Numbered from the stretch's first letter, positions 24,294-33,341 are shown. The stretch: 64,000 nt of DNA from Halobacteria archaeon HArc-gm2 (GCA_025517465.1 JAOPKE010000002.1:310001-374000); one strand, 5' to 3'. The notes: generated from the letters alone by a model not told the origin. Numbers and translations: made by a program.

Positions 24294-26072
24294 ATGACTC
24301 CGCCGGTCGACCGCCCCTCCACGACAGCGACCCGGCGAGCCGTACTGGCAGGTGTCGCTGGCAGTATGGCCGCCACGAGCGGTTGCGTCAGCCGTCTGCG
24401 AACGGTGATGGGCCGCGAGCGCCCGGACCCGGTGACCGTGACGATCAAGACCGTCCCCGCGGACGACGACCCCTACGCCCTGTTGATCGCTCGCCAGCTA
24501 TCCGAGTGGCTTCGCGCCGCGGGGATCAACGCCAACGTCCTGCCGATGGCGAGCGAGGAACTGCTCCGACAGGTGCTGGTCAACCACGAGTACGACCTGT
24601 TCGTCGGCCGCTATCCGGACTCGACCCTCGACGCCGACTCGCTGTACTCGCTGTTGCACTCCCAGTTCGCCACGGAGCCGGGCTGGCAGAACCCCTTCGG
24701 CTACGCTAACCTCTCGGTCGACGACCTGCTGGCGCGCCAGCGAACCACCGACGGTGACGAACGGCGCCAGGCGGTCGCCGACCTCCAGTCGACCGTCGCC
24801 CGCGAGAACCCCTTCACGGTGCTGGCCTTCCCGGACGTCATCCGCGCCGCCCGGGACGACCGGTACTCGCGATTCGGGACGACCAGGAGCGACGAGGCGC
24901 TGGGCATGCTCCAGTTGCACCGCGCCGACGACGGCGCCGACGCGCTCCGCGTGACGACGACCGACGAGCGCGTCACCAGTACCCTCAACCCGCTGCTGGC
25001 CTCGGTCGGCCGGGTCGGGACCGTCACCGACCTGATCTACGACCCGCTGGTCCGGCGCTACCGGGGCGAGCGCTACCCCTGGCTCGCCGAGTCGACGACG
25101 TGGGTCGAAGACGGCGTCCTCGAAGCGACGCTCAGGCCCGACCTCTCCTTCCACGACGGCGAGGCGCTGACCGCCGACGACGTCGTCTTCTCGTACAGAT
25201 TCCTCCGCGACACCGCAAGCGGCGAGCGAAACCGGGCGGCGCCGACCATGCGCTTTCGCGGCCGGTCGACGCTGGCCGAATCGGTCACCGCGCCCGACCG
25301 GCGAACGGTCAGACTCACGTTCGGTGAGGAGACGGACTCGGTCGCGGAACGCGCGCTGACTGTGCCGATCCTCCCCCGCCACGTGTGGACGGAGCGGACT
25401 GGCGAGCCCAGGGTCGGCGGCCTCGACCTGGGTGGCGGGACGACGGAGGCGCTCGTCACCGCCAACGTCCCGCCGGTCGGGAGCGGGCCACTCGCGTTCG
25501 TCAGCGCGACGCGCAACGACCGGCTCGTCCTGAAGCGGTTCGCGGACCACTTCCTCGAGACGGCGGACACGCCGGCGTTACCCGACGCGGTGGCCGACGG
25601 CGCCGCCTTCGAGGAACTCGTGATGAAACACGTCGGGTCGGACTCCTCCGCCGTCGACCTGGTCGACTCCGGGGACGCGGACCTGACGCTCGCCGGGCTC
25701 GGTCCCGGCGTCCTGCGACGCATCGGGCAGGCCGACGAGCTGGACCTGCTCGTCGACCGCTCGCAGTCGTTTTACTTCCTGGGGTTTAACACCCGCCGGG
25801 CGCCGTACGCGAACCCCCGCTTTCGACAGCTCATCGCACAGCTCGTCGACAGACGCCACCTGGTGCAGTCCGTCTTTTCGACGTTCGCCGCCCCCGCCAT
25901 CTCGCCACTGGCACGCACCGACTGGGTCACCGACGACCTGACCTGGCGCGGCCGAGACCCGATCACTCCGTTCATCGGGGCCGCGGGGGAAGTCGACGAC
26001 GCCCAGGCCCGGGCGGCGTTCCGTGAGGCCGGCTACCAGTACGACGAGCAGGGCCGACTGCTGGGGGTCTGA
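24294..26072 (+). CDS. Solute-binding lipoprotein, family 5, apparently circularly permuted
   Basis: 592 residues. The N terminus (TRRAVLAGVAGSMAATSGC, lipid Cys31) is a Tat lipobox. Residues 216-592 match the family-5 (peptide/oligosaccharide) receptor from its usual beginning (STLNPLL, IYDPLVRRY, LSFHDGEALTADDVVFSY) through NPRFRQLIAQLVDRR and stop after AGYQYDEQGRLLG. In ordinary members that block is followed by the last 150 or so residues of the fold; here that piece (VTIKTVPADDDPYALLIARQ ... DLFVGRY) stands first, at residues 46-198. No permease or ATPase gene adjoins it, so it may act in sensing or in cell-surface chemistry. Gene end is 2 bases before the PAP2 ATG. Confidence 0.88.
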   Translation: MTPPVDRPSTTATRRAVLAGVAGSMAATSGCVSRLRTVMGRERPDPVTVTIKTVPADDDPYALLIARQLSEWLRAAGINANVLPMASEELLRQVLVNHEYDLFVGRYPDSTLDADSLYSLLHSQFATEPGWQNPFGYANLSVDDLLARQRTTDGDERRQAVADLQSTVARENPFTVLAFPDVIRAARDDRYSRFGTTRSDEALGMLQLHRADDGADALRVTTTDERVTSTLNPLLASVGRVGTVTDLIYDPLVRRYRGERYPWLAESTTWVEDGVLEATLRPDLSFHDGEALTADDVVFSYRFLRDTASGERNRAAPTMRFRGRSTLAESVTAPDRRTVRLTFGEETDSVAERALTVPILPRHVWTERTGEPRVGGLDLGGGTTEALVTANVPPVGSGPLAFVSATRNDRLVLKRFADHFLETADTPALPDAVADGAAFEELVMKHVGSDSSAVDLVDSGDADLTLAGLGPGVLRRIGQADELDLLVDRSQSFYFLGFNTRRAPYANPRFRQLIAQLVDRRHLVQSVFSTFAAPAISPLARTDWVTDDLTWRGRDPITPFIGAAGEVDDAQARAAFREAGYQYDEQGRLLGV

Positions 26073-26073
26073 G

Positions 26074-26862
26074 ATGGGGCTGCTGGCCGTCGTCGTGGAG
26101 GTGGTGACCGCAGTGAGCCTGTTGCTGGTGACGACCGCCGCAGCCGTCGTCGGTCCGGAGCGACTCCGGCGGCTCCGGTGGACGCTGCGCGGCCGCGTTC
26201 GCGGCGCCCTCGGACCGATCGTCGCGCTCGCGGTGGTCCTCGCGATCAACGCCGTCGTCCGTGACGTCGGCCTGGAGCTGTCCTGGCTCGTCGGCGTCAA
26301 CGTCACGGCGGCCATCTACGCCGTCGAGGGCGAGTTCGTCGCCTGGTTCCAGTCGCTCGGGACGCCCGCCGTCACCACGGTGCTTGGCTACGTCTACGTC
26401 TACGGGTACGCCTTCCTCGTCACCTTCCCGCTGGTGGCGTATCTGGCTCTGGAGGACCAGCGATACCTCCGCGCGACTGCGACGGCCTACGTCGTCAACT
26501 ACGGCGTCGGCCTGGTCTGTTACGTACTCTTTATCGCCTACGGCCCCCGGAACTACATGCCCGACATGGTCCAGTCGTTGCTGTACGACGCATTGCCGCG
26601 GTTCCAGCTGCTGACGAGCGAGATCAACACGAACACGAACGTCTTCCCCTCGCTGCACACCTCGCTGTCTGCGACCGTCGCGTTGCTGGCCGTCCGGACG
26701 CGCGATATCTATCCGCGCTGGTTGCCGGTGGCATCGGTTCTCGCCGTGCTCGTCGCGCTCGCGACGATGTACCTCGGCATCCACTGGGCGACCGACGTGG
26801 TCGCCGGACTCGTCCTGGCCACGGGGGCCGTCGCCGTCGCCTCGCGAGTCCACTCCATCTAG
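26074..26862 (+). CDS. PAP2-superfamily membrane phosphatase/phosphotransferase
   Basis: 262 residues from ATG 26074, directly behind the binding lipoprotein. Six membrane segments. The acid-phosphatase motifs are visible: the PSLHTS histidine block near residue 195 and the final HWATDVVAGLVLA with the second catalytic His and Asp. The arrangement, with a long central insertion (YGPRNYMPDM), is like inositol-phosphorylceramide-synthase-type PAP2 members, which move a polar head group between lipids. It may remodel lipid or polyprenyl-phosphate carriers for the neighbouring glycosyltransferase. It converges with that gene in a shared CTAG. Confidence 0.88.
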   Translation: MGLLAVVVEVVTAVSLLLVTTAAAVVGPERLRRLRWTLRGRVRGALGPIVALAVVLAINAVVRDVGLELSWLVGVNVTAAIYAVEGEFVAWFQSLGTPAVTTVLGYVYVYGYAFLVTFPLVAYLALEDQRYLRATATAYVVNYGVGLVCYVLFIAYGPRNYMPDMVQSLLYDALPRFQLLTSEINTNTNVFPSLHTSLSATVALLAVRTRDIYPRWLPVASVLAVLVALATMYLGIHWATDVVAGLVLATGAVAVASRVHSI

Positions 26863-28463
26863 CCGTCGCCGTTCCCGGTAGCACTACTGCCACCCACACC
26901 ACCGCCACCGTCGCCGACGTCGCGGACCCGGAAGACGACGACGCCCTCGTTCTCGAACACCGGCTCGTACCGCTCGCGATGGGCGAGCGACCGGTCGAGC
27001 GTGCCGAAGTTCGCCTGGTCGAAGCCGCGGACGGTGTAGTGGCCCTTCGGGACGTAGAGGTAGTCCGGCTCCTGTTCGACGCTGGCGGTCCACCGTTCCA
27101 CGCAGCCGGCCGACTGGCACGTCGACGCGTTCACGTACGTGCCGAGGTGGCGCTCGTAGGTGGCCGGCTCGCGCCACTCCATCCCCCACGGGCCGAGGAG
27201 GATGGTCCGGTCGGCCACCACCGGGAACCACTCTGCCGCGTCGCCGAGCACGACGAACGTGGCATCCGGCGACGTCTCGGTGCCGGCCCACTCCATCGCC
27301 GCGACGTCCGCGTCGTCGACGAACGCCGGCGTCGTGTCGCCCGTCCGCTCGTCGAACTCGTAGCCGACGGCACCGACACCGGCCGTCGCGACGACGACGA
27401 GCGCGACCATCGCCAGTTCCCGTCGGTGCTCCCTGACTGTCGGCGACCACGAGCTACCCCTGTCGACGAGGACGACCGCCGCGCCGACGAACGCGAACGC
27501 GCCCACGGTGTAGGCGAAGCGGGGCTGTTTGAACAGGAACTCGGCGGCGAGGAGCCAGACTCCGATCACTCGCCAGCCGCCGAGGACGGCGACGGCGCCA
27601 GCGGCGAGGACGAGGAGGGACCACGTCGAGACGCCCGACAGCGCCGCGAACAGGCCGCCGCCGACGCCGCCGTGGGTCCCCGCGGCGGACGTGAACACGT
27701 CGAACCCGAACCGCGAGGCGACGGTCAGCCACCACGGGGCGGTGAGGACGAGGCCGCCGACGCCGACGACGGCGCCGTCGAGGAGGCCGGGCACGGAGCG
27801 GTCGTAGCCCGCCCAGAACACGAGGTAGGTCACGACGACGAACAGCGCGTACGTCGGATGAGTCAGCAGGACGAGCGCGAACAGCGGGAGTCCGACTGCC
27901 ACCCACTCCCGGTCGCGGTCGCGGAAGATCCGGAGGGCGGCGTACGCACCCGAGAGCGCGAGCAGGAATGCCGGCGCGCGGACGAGTCCGCCAGCGCTGA
28001 CGTGCCACTCCAGGACCTGCGGGTTCACCGTGACGAGGATTGCTGCGGCCGCCCCCCGGGGACGGCCGTCGAGCAGGTCCCTGCCCAGCAGGTAGGCGGG
28101 GACGAGGGCGAGGACGACGACCAGCGGCGGGACGAACCGTGCCGCTGCGAACGCGCCGGCCCCCAGGTCCCGCAGGACGGCGAGCGCGTAGAACGCCAGC
28201 GGCGGGTAGGCGAAGGGGACGCCCTCGGCGGTGTAGTGGGGTATCGTCTCCGGCAGTCCGTAGCCCGCCGCGCGTATCTCGTCGGCCGTGAGCGTGTACA
28301 GTCCCGCCCCGTAGGCGGGGTACTGGTTGAGCGCGAGGTAGAGGCCCGCGACGACCAGGCCCACGAGCAGCGCGCCGCCGAGCCAGGGGCGGTCCCGCCG
28401 GTCGAGGGGGACCTGCAGTCGATGGAACCGGTCGGCCGAGCGGGTGAACAGGCGGTAGCTCAT
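26859..28463 (-). CDS. GT-C type membrane glycosyltransferase
   Basis: 534 residues from ATG 28463. About eleven membrane helices in residues 30-385, then an extracytoplasmic C-terminal domain (about 390-534). The first outer loop holds the acidic motif (TADEIRAAGY) and PFAYPPLAFY, typical of GT-C enzymes that use polyprenyl-phosphate sugars (PMT/ArnT/AglB-like fold). The substrate is unknown; surface glycolipids, S-layer glycans or pili are candidates. Its ATG overlaps the stop of the ASST-like gene (ATGA), so the two are co-translated. The tail is a glycine/serine-rich stretch. Confidence 0.82.
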   Translation of the reverse strand: MSYRLFTRSADRFHRLQVPLDRRDRPWLGGALLVGLVVAGLYLALNQYPAYGAGLYTLTADEIRAAGYGLPETIPHYTAEGVPFAYPPLAFYALAVLRDLGAGAFAAARFVPPLVVVLALVPAYLLGRDLLDGRPRGAAAAILVTVNPQVLEWHVSAGGLVRAPAFLLALSGAYAALRIFRDRDREWVAVGLPLFALVLLTHPTYALFVVVTYLVFWAGYDRSVPGLLDGAVVGVGGLVLTAPWWLTVASRFGFDVFTSAAGTHGGVGGGLFAALSGVSTWSLLVLAAGAVAVLGGWRVIGVWLLAAEFLFKQPRFAYTVGAFAFVGAAVVLVDRGSSWSPTVREHRRELAMVALVVVATAGVGAVGYEFDERTGDTTPAFVDDADVAAMEWAGTETSPDATFVVLGDAAEWFPVVADRTILLGPWGMEWREPATYERHLGTYVNASTCQSAGCVERWTASVEQEPDYLYVPKGHYTVRGFDQANFGTLDRSLAHRERYEPVFENEGVVVFRVRDVGDGGGGVGGSSATGNGDG

Positions 28464-29854
28464 CGGCGGCGGACGTCGAGTGGTGACTGGAGGTCGACCT
28501 GCAGGTCGGCCCGGCGCCACTCGTGGCGCGCCCAGAGCGGGACGGCCACGAGCAGACCCACCGCGGCCACGATCTGGAGGGGACCGACCCATGAGGGGAG
28601 CAGGTAGATGATTCCGTTGACGACCGGCTTCGGCAACAGGTCGAGGACCGACTGGGACGCCTGCTCGGTCCCGGAGTCGGCGGACGGTTCGCGGCTCGTC
28701 AGGTCCAGACTGGCGGCGCTCTCGCCGCCCGCGCTCTCGTCGCCGGTCCCCAGGCGTTCGGCCTCGTACGGGAAGCCGACGTCGACGCTCCAGACGACGC
28801 TCCCGTTGGGGGCGACTTCGATCACTCGATTCCCGTTGGAGTCGGTGACGAGCGTGTTGCCGTTCGGCAGTCGGTCGGCGTCGCGGGGCCACTGGAGGCG
28901 GCGGTCTTCCCAGGACCAGGACTGCTCCCAGTCACCGTCTTCGCGCTGGTACTCCACGACGCGGCCGTTCTCCGAGTCGGCGACGACGACGGCTGGCCCG
29001 CCCCGCTCGGCGGGGACGAAGTCGGGGTTGTGCTGTTCGTATATCGTGTCGTAGTCGTCCTCGCTCCCGAGGGTCCACTCGTCCATGAGCCCCTGTTCCA
29101 TATCGACGAAGACGACCTGGTCCTGGTTGCGCAGGCTGATCATGACGACGTCGCGGCCGTCGATTTCGACGAGTTCGACGTCGTTCAGGTGCGTCCAGTC
29201 CTCGGGGTAGGGGCCGCCGCTGTCGGTGTCGAAGTCGGCCTGGGCGTCCCACTCCCACTCGACGAGCTGGGTCGTCGTGTTGACGACGTAGGCGCGGTCG
29301 CGGTCGATGTCGGCGACGAGGAGTCGGTGCTCGTCGATCCGGTCGACGTCGTGCCACCGGGTCGAGTGCTTTCCGGGCGTGATCCGGCTGTAGACGTCGG
29401 TCACGTCGCCGGTGGTGAGGTTGACGCGCTCGACGCCGTTGCGCGTACAGACCGTCTCTGCGTCGCACTCGTCGGCGTCGAGGTGGTCGGCGTAGACGTA
29501 CTCCACGGTCGCGTCGGTTCCGGCGACGGGGTCGACGTCCCAGTAACGCGTGTGTGAGTTGTTGTGGTAGTAGATACTCCCGTCGGGGGCGAGGGCGACC
29601 AGTTCCGCGCGCTCGCGGGGACCGGACCCCTCGTCGGTGACGAACGCCGTCGAGTCCGTCGCGATGACGGTGATGTTCTCGCGGGGTTCGACGATCGGGT
29701 CGCGGTCCCCGGTTTCGAAGGCGCGTTCGAGGCTCGATTCGTCGCGGAGCTCGTCGCCGGTGACCTGGGGCGCCGCGTAACTCACCAGGAGCGTCGCCGC
29801 GAAGACAACGGAGACGACGGCGAAGACCAGTCTGACCCTGTCGGAACCGACCAT
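28460..29854 (-). CDS. Membrane-anchored arylsulfotransferase (ASST)-like beta-propeller
   Basis: 464 residues. The N-terminal helix (about 8-28) and a C-terminal helix (about 425-447) anchor an external domain of around 370 residues. Repeated blade motifs (GRDVVMISLRNQDQVVFVD, ENGRVVEYQREDGDWEQSWSW, LPNGNTLVTDSNGNRVIEV) are those of ASST-type propellers. Characterised ASSTs move sulfate between phenols without PAPS; catalytic use here is not proven because the key His/Arg set could not be checked. First gene of a two-gene unit with the glycosyltransferase; sulfated surface glycans or glycolipids, which haloarchaea do make, are a reasonable guess. Confidence 0.8.
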   Translation of the reverse strand: MVGSDRVRLVFAVVSVVFAATLLVSYAAPQVTGDELRDESSLERAFETGDRDPIVEPRENITVIATDSTAFVTDEGSGPRERAELVALAPDGSIYYHNNSHTRYWDVDPVAGTDATVEYVYADHLDADECDAETVCTRNGVERVNLTTGDVTDVYSRITPGKHSTRWHDVDRIDEHRLLVADIDRDRAYVVNTTTQLVEWEWDAQADFDTDSGGPYPEDWTHLNDVELVEIDGRDVVMISLRNQDQVVFVDMEQGLMDEWTLGSEDDYDTIYEQHNPDFVPAERGGPAVVVADSENGRVVEYQREDGDWEQSWSWEDRRLQWPRDADRLPNGNTLVTDSNGNRVIEVAPNGSVVWSVDVGFPYEAERLGTGDESAGGESAASLDLTSREPSADSGTEQASQSVLDLLPKPVVNGIIYLLPSWVGPLQIVAAVGLLVAVPLWARHEWRRADLQVDLQSPLDVRRR

Positions 29855-30712
29855 CTACCCGAAAATCGAGGAGAACGCGAAAAACTGTTGTGTTTTCTCA
29901 CTGGTGTGTCGGACGTCGGTCCGCACGCCAACCGTCGACGTCGAGGCGGCCCGCCCCGTCTCGAACACTGGTAGTCGGTGTGACGTCGTCGGTCAGTCAC
30001 CGATTGCGTTTCAGCGTCGGGGCACTCACGCGGTCGAGAACGGCGAAACGTACCAGTTCCAGATACATATACGGAATTGTATAGATAGGATGCCGGTACC
30101 GCTCCCGGGGGACACGATGCATTACCTCGGTGACTCTCCGAACCACGGCGCGCGAGCGCTCTTCAGTTGTCGACGAGTGTCGTCACTCCGCCCCTCGCCA
30201 GGGACCCTGACGGCGAGAGCGGGGCCACCCCGGAGACTGTCCATCCCTCGACCAGTTTCACAGCAGACTGGATACGGTTGCAATCGCTATCCTGCGAACA
30301 GTCTGGGCGTTCTCCGGTCAGACTCCACGGAGTCGGTTCCCTACGACTGTACGGGCTCGAGCGGATCCGCTATCGTTCGGATCGACCGCTGACGGATCGA
30401 ACGTCATCCGTCCGCTATCGCCGTCCCTGGTCCTGTGACGCCCGGCTCGTCGAGGGGGCGCCGACGCACAGCGATCTGATCACGACAGTCGGTGTTACTG
30501 ACTTCTGTGACTAGTCGAGATACCTAATTATCCAGTGAATAATTTTCAGTGATGTCGTCTCCCTTCCCCCATCACTGGGACCAACCGGCCGCACCGCGCA
30601 GTCAGTTGACGGACGCCGAGTCCCATTACAATACTAAGATTGTAAATGTCGTCTGGGGAAGACCTCGCGAGTAATGGATACTGGGAATACCGTCCACTCG
30701 CGCCGGCACCAC
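29855..30712. other. Long intergenic region between ASST-like and xylanase genes
   Basis: About 860 bases with no convincing gene on either strand. It holds a TATAC/GTATA dyad (30068-30083), the 11-mer AATTATCCAGT (30526-30536) that recurs before the secreted GH10 gene, and a perfect 7-bp dyad TTACAAT/ATTGTAA with a 6-base spacer (30626-30645), the best operator candidate for the xylanase. Confidence 0.5.
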
Positions 30713-30722
30713 TAATTTTATC
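30713..30722 (+). promoter_or_regulatory. TATA box of the cytoplasmic xylanase
   Basis: taattttatc is centred 29 bases before ATG 30746, giving a leaderless transcript. The dyad at 30626-30645 lies about 70 bases further upstream. Confidence 0.65.
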
Positions 30723-30745
30723 CAACTACCGGCGAGAGTAACTCT

Positions 30746-31720
30746 ATGCCAGAGAACGACACCCTCAGAACGGTCGGCACGGAACGCGGATTCGACGTCG
30801 GTGCGGCGGTGAGCGCCGCGCCGCTCCGGAGCGACCCCGGCTACAAGAAGACGCTCCGGCGGGAGTTCAACACCATCACCGCCGAGAACGCGCTGAAGAT
30901 GGGGCCGCTGCGGCCGTCGCGACACACCTACGACTTCCACGACGCCGACGCGGTCGTCGACTTCGGCCGGGCCAACGACATGCGGGTCAGGGCGCACACG
31001 CTCGTCTGGCACAACCAGACACCCGAGTGGTTCCAGGAGTGGGACTACACGGACGACCAGCTCGAGGCGTTCCTGCGGGACCACGTCCACACCGTCGCGG
31101 GCCGGTACCGGGACAAAGTCGACACCTGGGATGTCGTCAACGAGGCCGTCGCCGACGACGGCTCGATGCGCGAGACGGTGTGGTACGAAGCGATGGGCGA
31201 GGAGTACCTGGACAAGGCGTTCCGGTGGGCGAGCGAGGTCACCGACGCCGACCTGTTCTACAACGACTACGGCGCCGACGGGGTCAACGAGAAGTCCGAC
31301 GCTATCTACGACCTCCTGGAGCGGTTGCTGGACCGGGGCGTCCCCATCGACGGCGTCGGCCTCCAGATGCACGCCCTCCACGAGAAGCCCGACCCCGAGT
31401 CCGTCGCCGAGAACATCCGCCGATTCCAGGACCTGGGGCTCGACGTCGAGATTACGGAGATGGACGTCGCGTACCTCCCCGAGGACGACCCCGGCGACGA
31501 GGCCGCGCGCCACGAGTTGCAGGCCGAGTTCTACCGCGACATCGTCGAGGTCTGCCAGGAGACCGGCTGTGACACCGTCGTCGTCTGGGGCGTCCGGGAC
31601 TCGGACTCGTGGATCCCGACGTGGTTCGGCGATCTCACGGACGACCCGCTGCTGTTCGACGCCGGCAACGACCCGAAACCAGCCTACGACGCGGTCAAAG
31701 AAGCGCTCGCGAACGACTGA
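30746..31720 (+). CDS. Endo-1,4-beta-xylanase, GH10, cytoplasmic
   Basis: 324 residues, a complete GH10 barrel with no signal peptide. Acid/base E133 is in WDVVNEAV, nucleophile E238 in EITEMDV; NALKMG and HTLVWHNQTPEWF carry the usual substrate-binding residues. Without a leader it should cut xylo-oligosaccharides that have already been imported, which fits the family-5 binding proteins and the DppBCDF-type importer downstream. It is convergent with the XacA-type dehydrogenase. GH10 also covers some beta-1,3/1,4 activities, but xylan is the common substrate. Confidence 0.93.
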   Translation: MPENDTLRTVGTERGFDVGAAVSAAPLRSDPGYKKTLRREFNTITAENALKMGPLRPSRHTYDFHDADAVVDFGRANDMRVRAHTLVWHNQTPEWFQEWDYTDDQLEAFLRDHVHTVAGRYRDKVDTWDVVNEAVADDGSMRETVWYEAMGEEYLDKAFRWASEVTDADLFYNDYGADGVNEKSDAIYDLLERLLDRGVPIDGVGLQMHALHEKPDPESVAENIRRFQDLGLDVEITEMDVAYLPEDDPGDEAARHELQAEFYRDIVEVCQETGCDTVVVWGVRDSDSWIPTWFGDLTDDPLLFDAGNDPKPAYDAVKEALAND

Positions 31721-31756
31721 AGTGGGAACGTCGGCTGCCGATTTCGGGACCGGACG

Positions 31757-32824
31757 CTACAGATCGACGCGGCGACCCTCGTCGCTGGATTCGTAGACGG
31801 CCTCCGTCACGCGCAGGTCGAAGTGGCCGTGGCGGCCGTCCGGCCCGATGTCTCGGTCGCCGAGCACGGCCGTCGCGAAGAAGTCGAACTCTTCGACCAT
31901 CTCCGGGGGTTCGGTCACGTCGACCGTCGTCTCGCCGTGGTCGCGCGCGATGGTGATCCGACGGTCGGCGTCGACGTCGAACACCGGGTCGACAGTGATG
32001 CGTCCGTCGGTCCCGACGATGGTCATGTGGTTCGCGCCGCTCGCGCCGTAACTCGCGGTACACTGCGCCGTGACGTCGTCGGGGAACTCCAGCGTGAAGC
32101 TGACGTGCTCGTCGACGCCGTCGAATTCGGGCGGGTTCTCGATTGCAGTCGCGTGGACCGCCACCGGGTCGGCGTCGAGGACGAACCGAGCGGTGTTCAG
32201 CGGGTAGACGCCGACGTCCATCAGCGCGCCGCCGCCCGCCAGGTCCGGGTCGAGTCGCCACTGGTCCGGGTCGCCGCCGCCGGCGAGCATGTTGAAGGAG
32301 AACTCGCCGGCGAACTGGACGGGGTCACCGATCACGCCCGCGTCGATCTGGTCGCGGACCCACCGGACCGACCGCGTCGTCTGCATGCGGTAGGCCGTCA
32401 TCAGGCGGACCCCGGCCTCTTCGCAGACATCGACGACGCGTTCGGCGCGCTCGGCGGTCGCCTCCAGGGGTTTCTCGCAGAGGACGTCCTTGCCGAGAGT
32501 CGCCGCCGTCTCCACGTGCGGGAGGTGGAGCGCGTTCGGCGTGACGACGTAGACGGCGTCGTATGCCTCGGCGTGCTCCCCGTCGGCGTACTCCTCGTAG
32601 GTGAGCGCGGCGTCGAGTCCGCGTTCCTCGGCCACCGACGAGGCCTTTTCGGCGGATCCGCTGACGACCGCCGTCGCTTCACAGTAGTCTGAATCTTCGA
32701 TGGCCGGGAGGGCGACGTCCCGGCCGAACCAGCCGAGCCCGACGACGGCGAACCGCAGCGGTCCGCCGTCGACGGCTCGCTCCCAGTCTCGGTCGGCGAA
32801 TCGCGTCGGGATTTCCAGATTCAT
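31757..32824 (-). CDS. xacA: Gfo/Idh/MocA dehydrogenase, probable D-xylose 1-dehydrogenase (XacA type)
   Basis: 355 residues from ATG 32824, preferred over an upstream in-frame start because a TATA-like ctatttg on the minus strand is about 28 bases before it. The Rossmann loop is VGLGWFG (28-34), the conserved lysine is K118 in CEKPL, and the active-site helix GGGALMDVGVYPLN has D203 and Y207. The N-terminal segment before the Rossmann fold (ADRDWERA) also resembles haloarchaeal xylose dehydrogenases, which oxidise xylose or arabinose with NADP. Placement beside two GH10 genes supports xylose. The specific substrate is inferred. Confidence 0.8.
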   Translation of the reverse strand: MNLEIPTRFADRDWERAVDGGPLRFAVVGLGWFGRDVALPAIEDSDYCEATAVVSGSAEKASSVAEERGLDAALTYEEYADGEHAEAYDAVYVVTPNALHLPHVETAATLGKDVLCEKPLEATAERAERVVDVCEEAGVRLMTAYRMQTTRSVRWVRDQIDAGVIGDPVQFAGEFSFNMLAGGGDPDQWRLDPDLAGGGALMDVGVYPLNTARFVLDADPVAVHATAIENPPEFDGVDEHVSFTLEFPDDVTAQCTASYGASGANHMTIVGTDGRITVDPVFDVDADRRITIARDHGETTVDVTEPPEMVEEFDFFATAVLGDRDIGPDGRHGHFDLRVTEAVYESSDEGRRVDL

Positions 32825-32973
32825 GCACGGTCCTTTACGGTCCTCCCTCAAATAGTGCGCTGATACGGCTACTACCGTCGCGCTCGGACCGGAGACGAGT
32901 CGTCGCGGAACGGCGGGAGAGTGATCCGTCGCCCACCGTCCGACCTCGTCTTTCCTGACGATCGTTGTTCTAC

Positions 32974-32996
32974 GATACAGAATCTTATTCTCTATC
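32974..32996. promoter_or_regulatory. 23-bp dyad, candidate sugar-regulator operator
   Basis: GATACAGAAT (32974-32983), a three-base centre, and ATTCTCTATC (32987-32996) pair in 9 of 10 positions. It sits 150 bases upstream of xacA and 540 bases upstream of the GH4 gene in a gap with no gene. The size suits IclR- or LacI-like homodimers. Confidence 0.5.
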
Positions 32997-33341
32997 CATG
33001 GGCGTGATGTGGTATTTCATCGCATGACATGTTCAGCGAAGCGGAACGATACTGCGAGGGAGGTGTCTCGAGGAGATCTCGACGGCGCTAGAACGGTGAG
33101 TCAGGCCCTCAGCCGTCGATCACTGGCCGGCGGCTACGTCGCGACCACAATAACGCCCTTAGGCCCGTTATCCCGCTGCCCCTGACTGTCGGCTCATCTT
33201 TCAGATGGATAGATCGTGATAATCAATCTGTGATATCTGGGGGGCATTCACAATTACCGGGTTATACGCGCTCGTGGCGGGATTTTCTGTCGCAGCTGTC
33301 GCCGAATCTCGGCAGAGAAATTTGGAGTGTGTGGTAGCGGT

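Noticed and set aside
26979-28607. 542-codon plus-strand frame opposite the GT-C glycosyltransferase
   Set aside because: Antisense shadow; the minus strand encodes eleven clear membrane helices and couples to the ASST-like gene.
29904-30392. 162-codon plus-strand frame upstream of the cytoplasmic xylanase
   Set aside because: Arginine/serine-rich, with no start context or family features; stop-poor only because of high GC.
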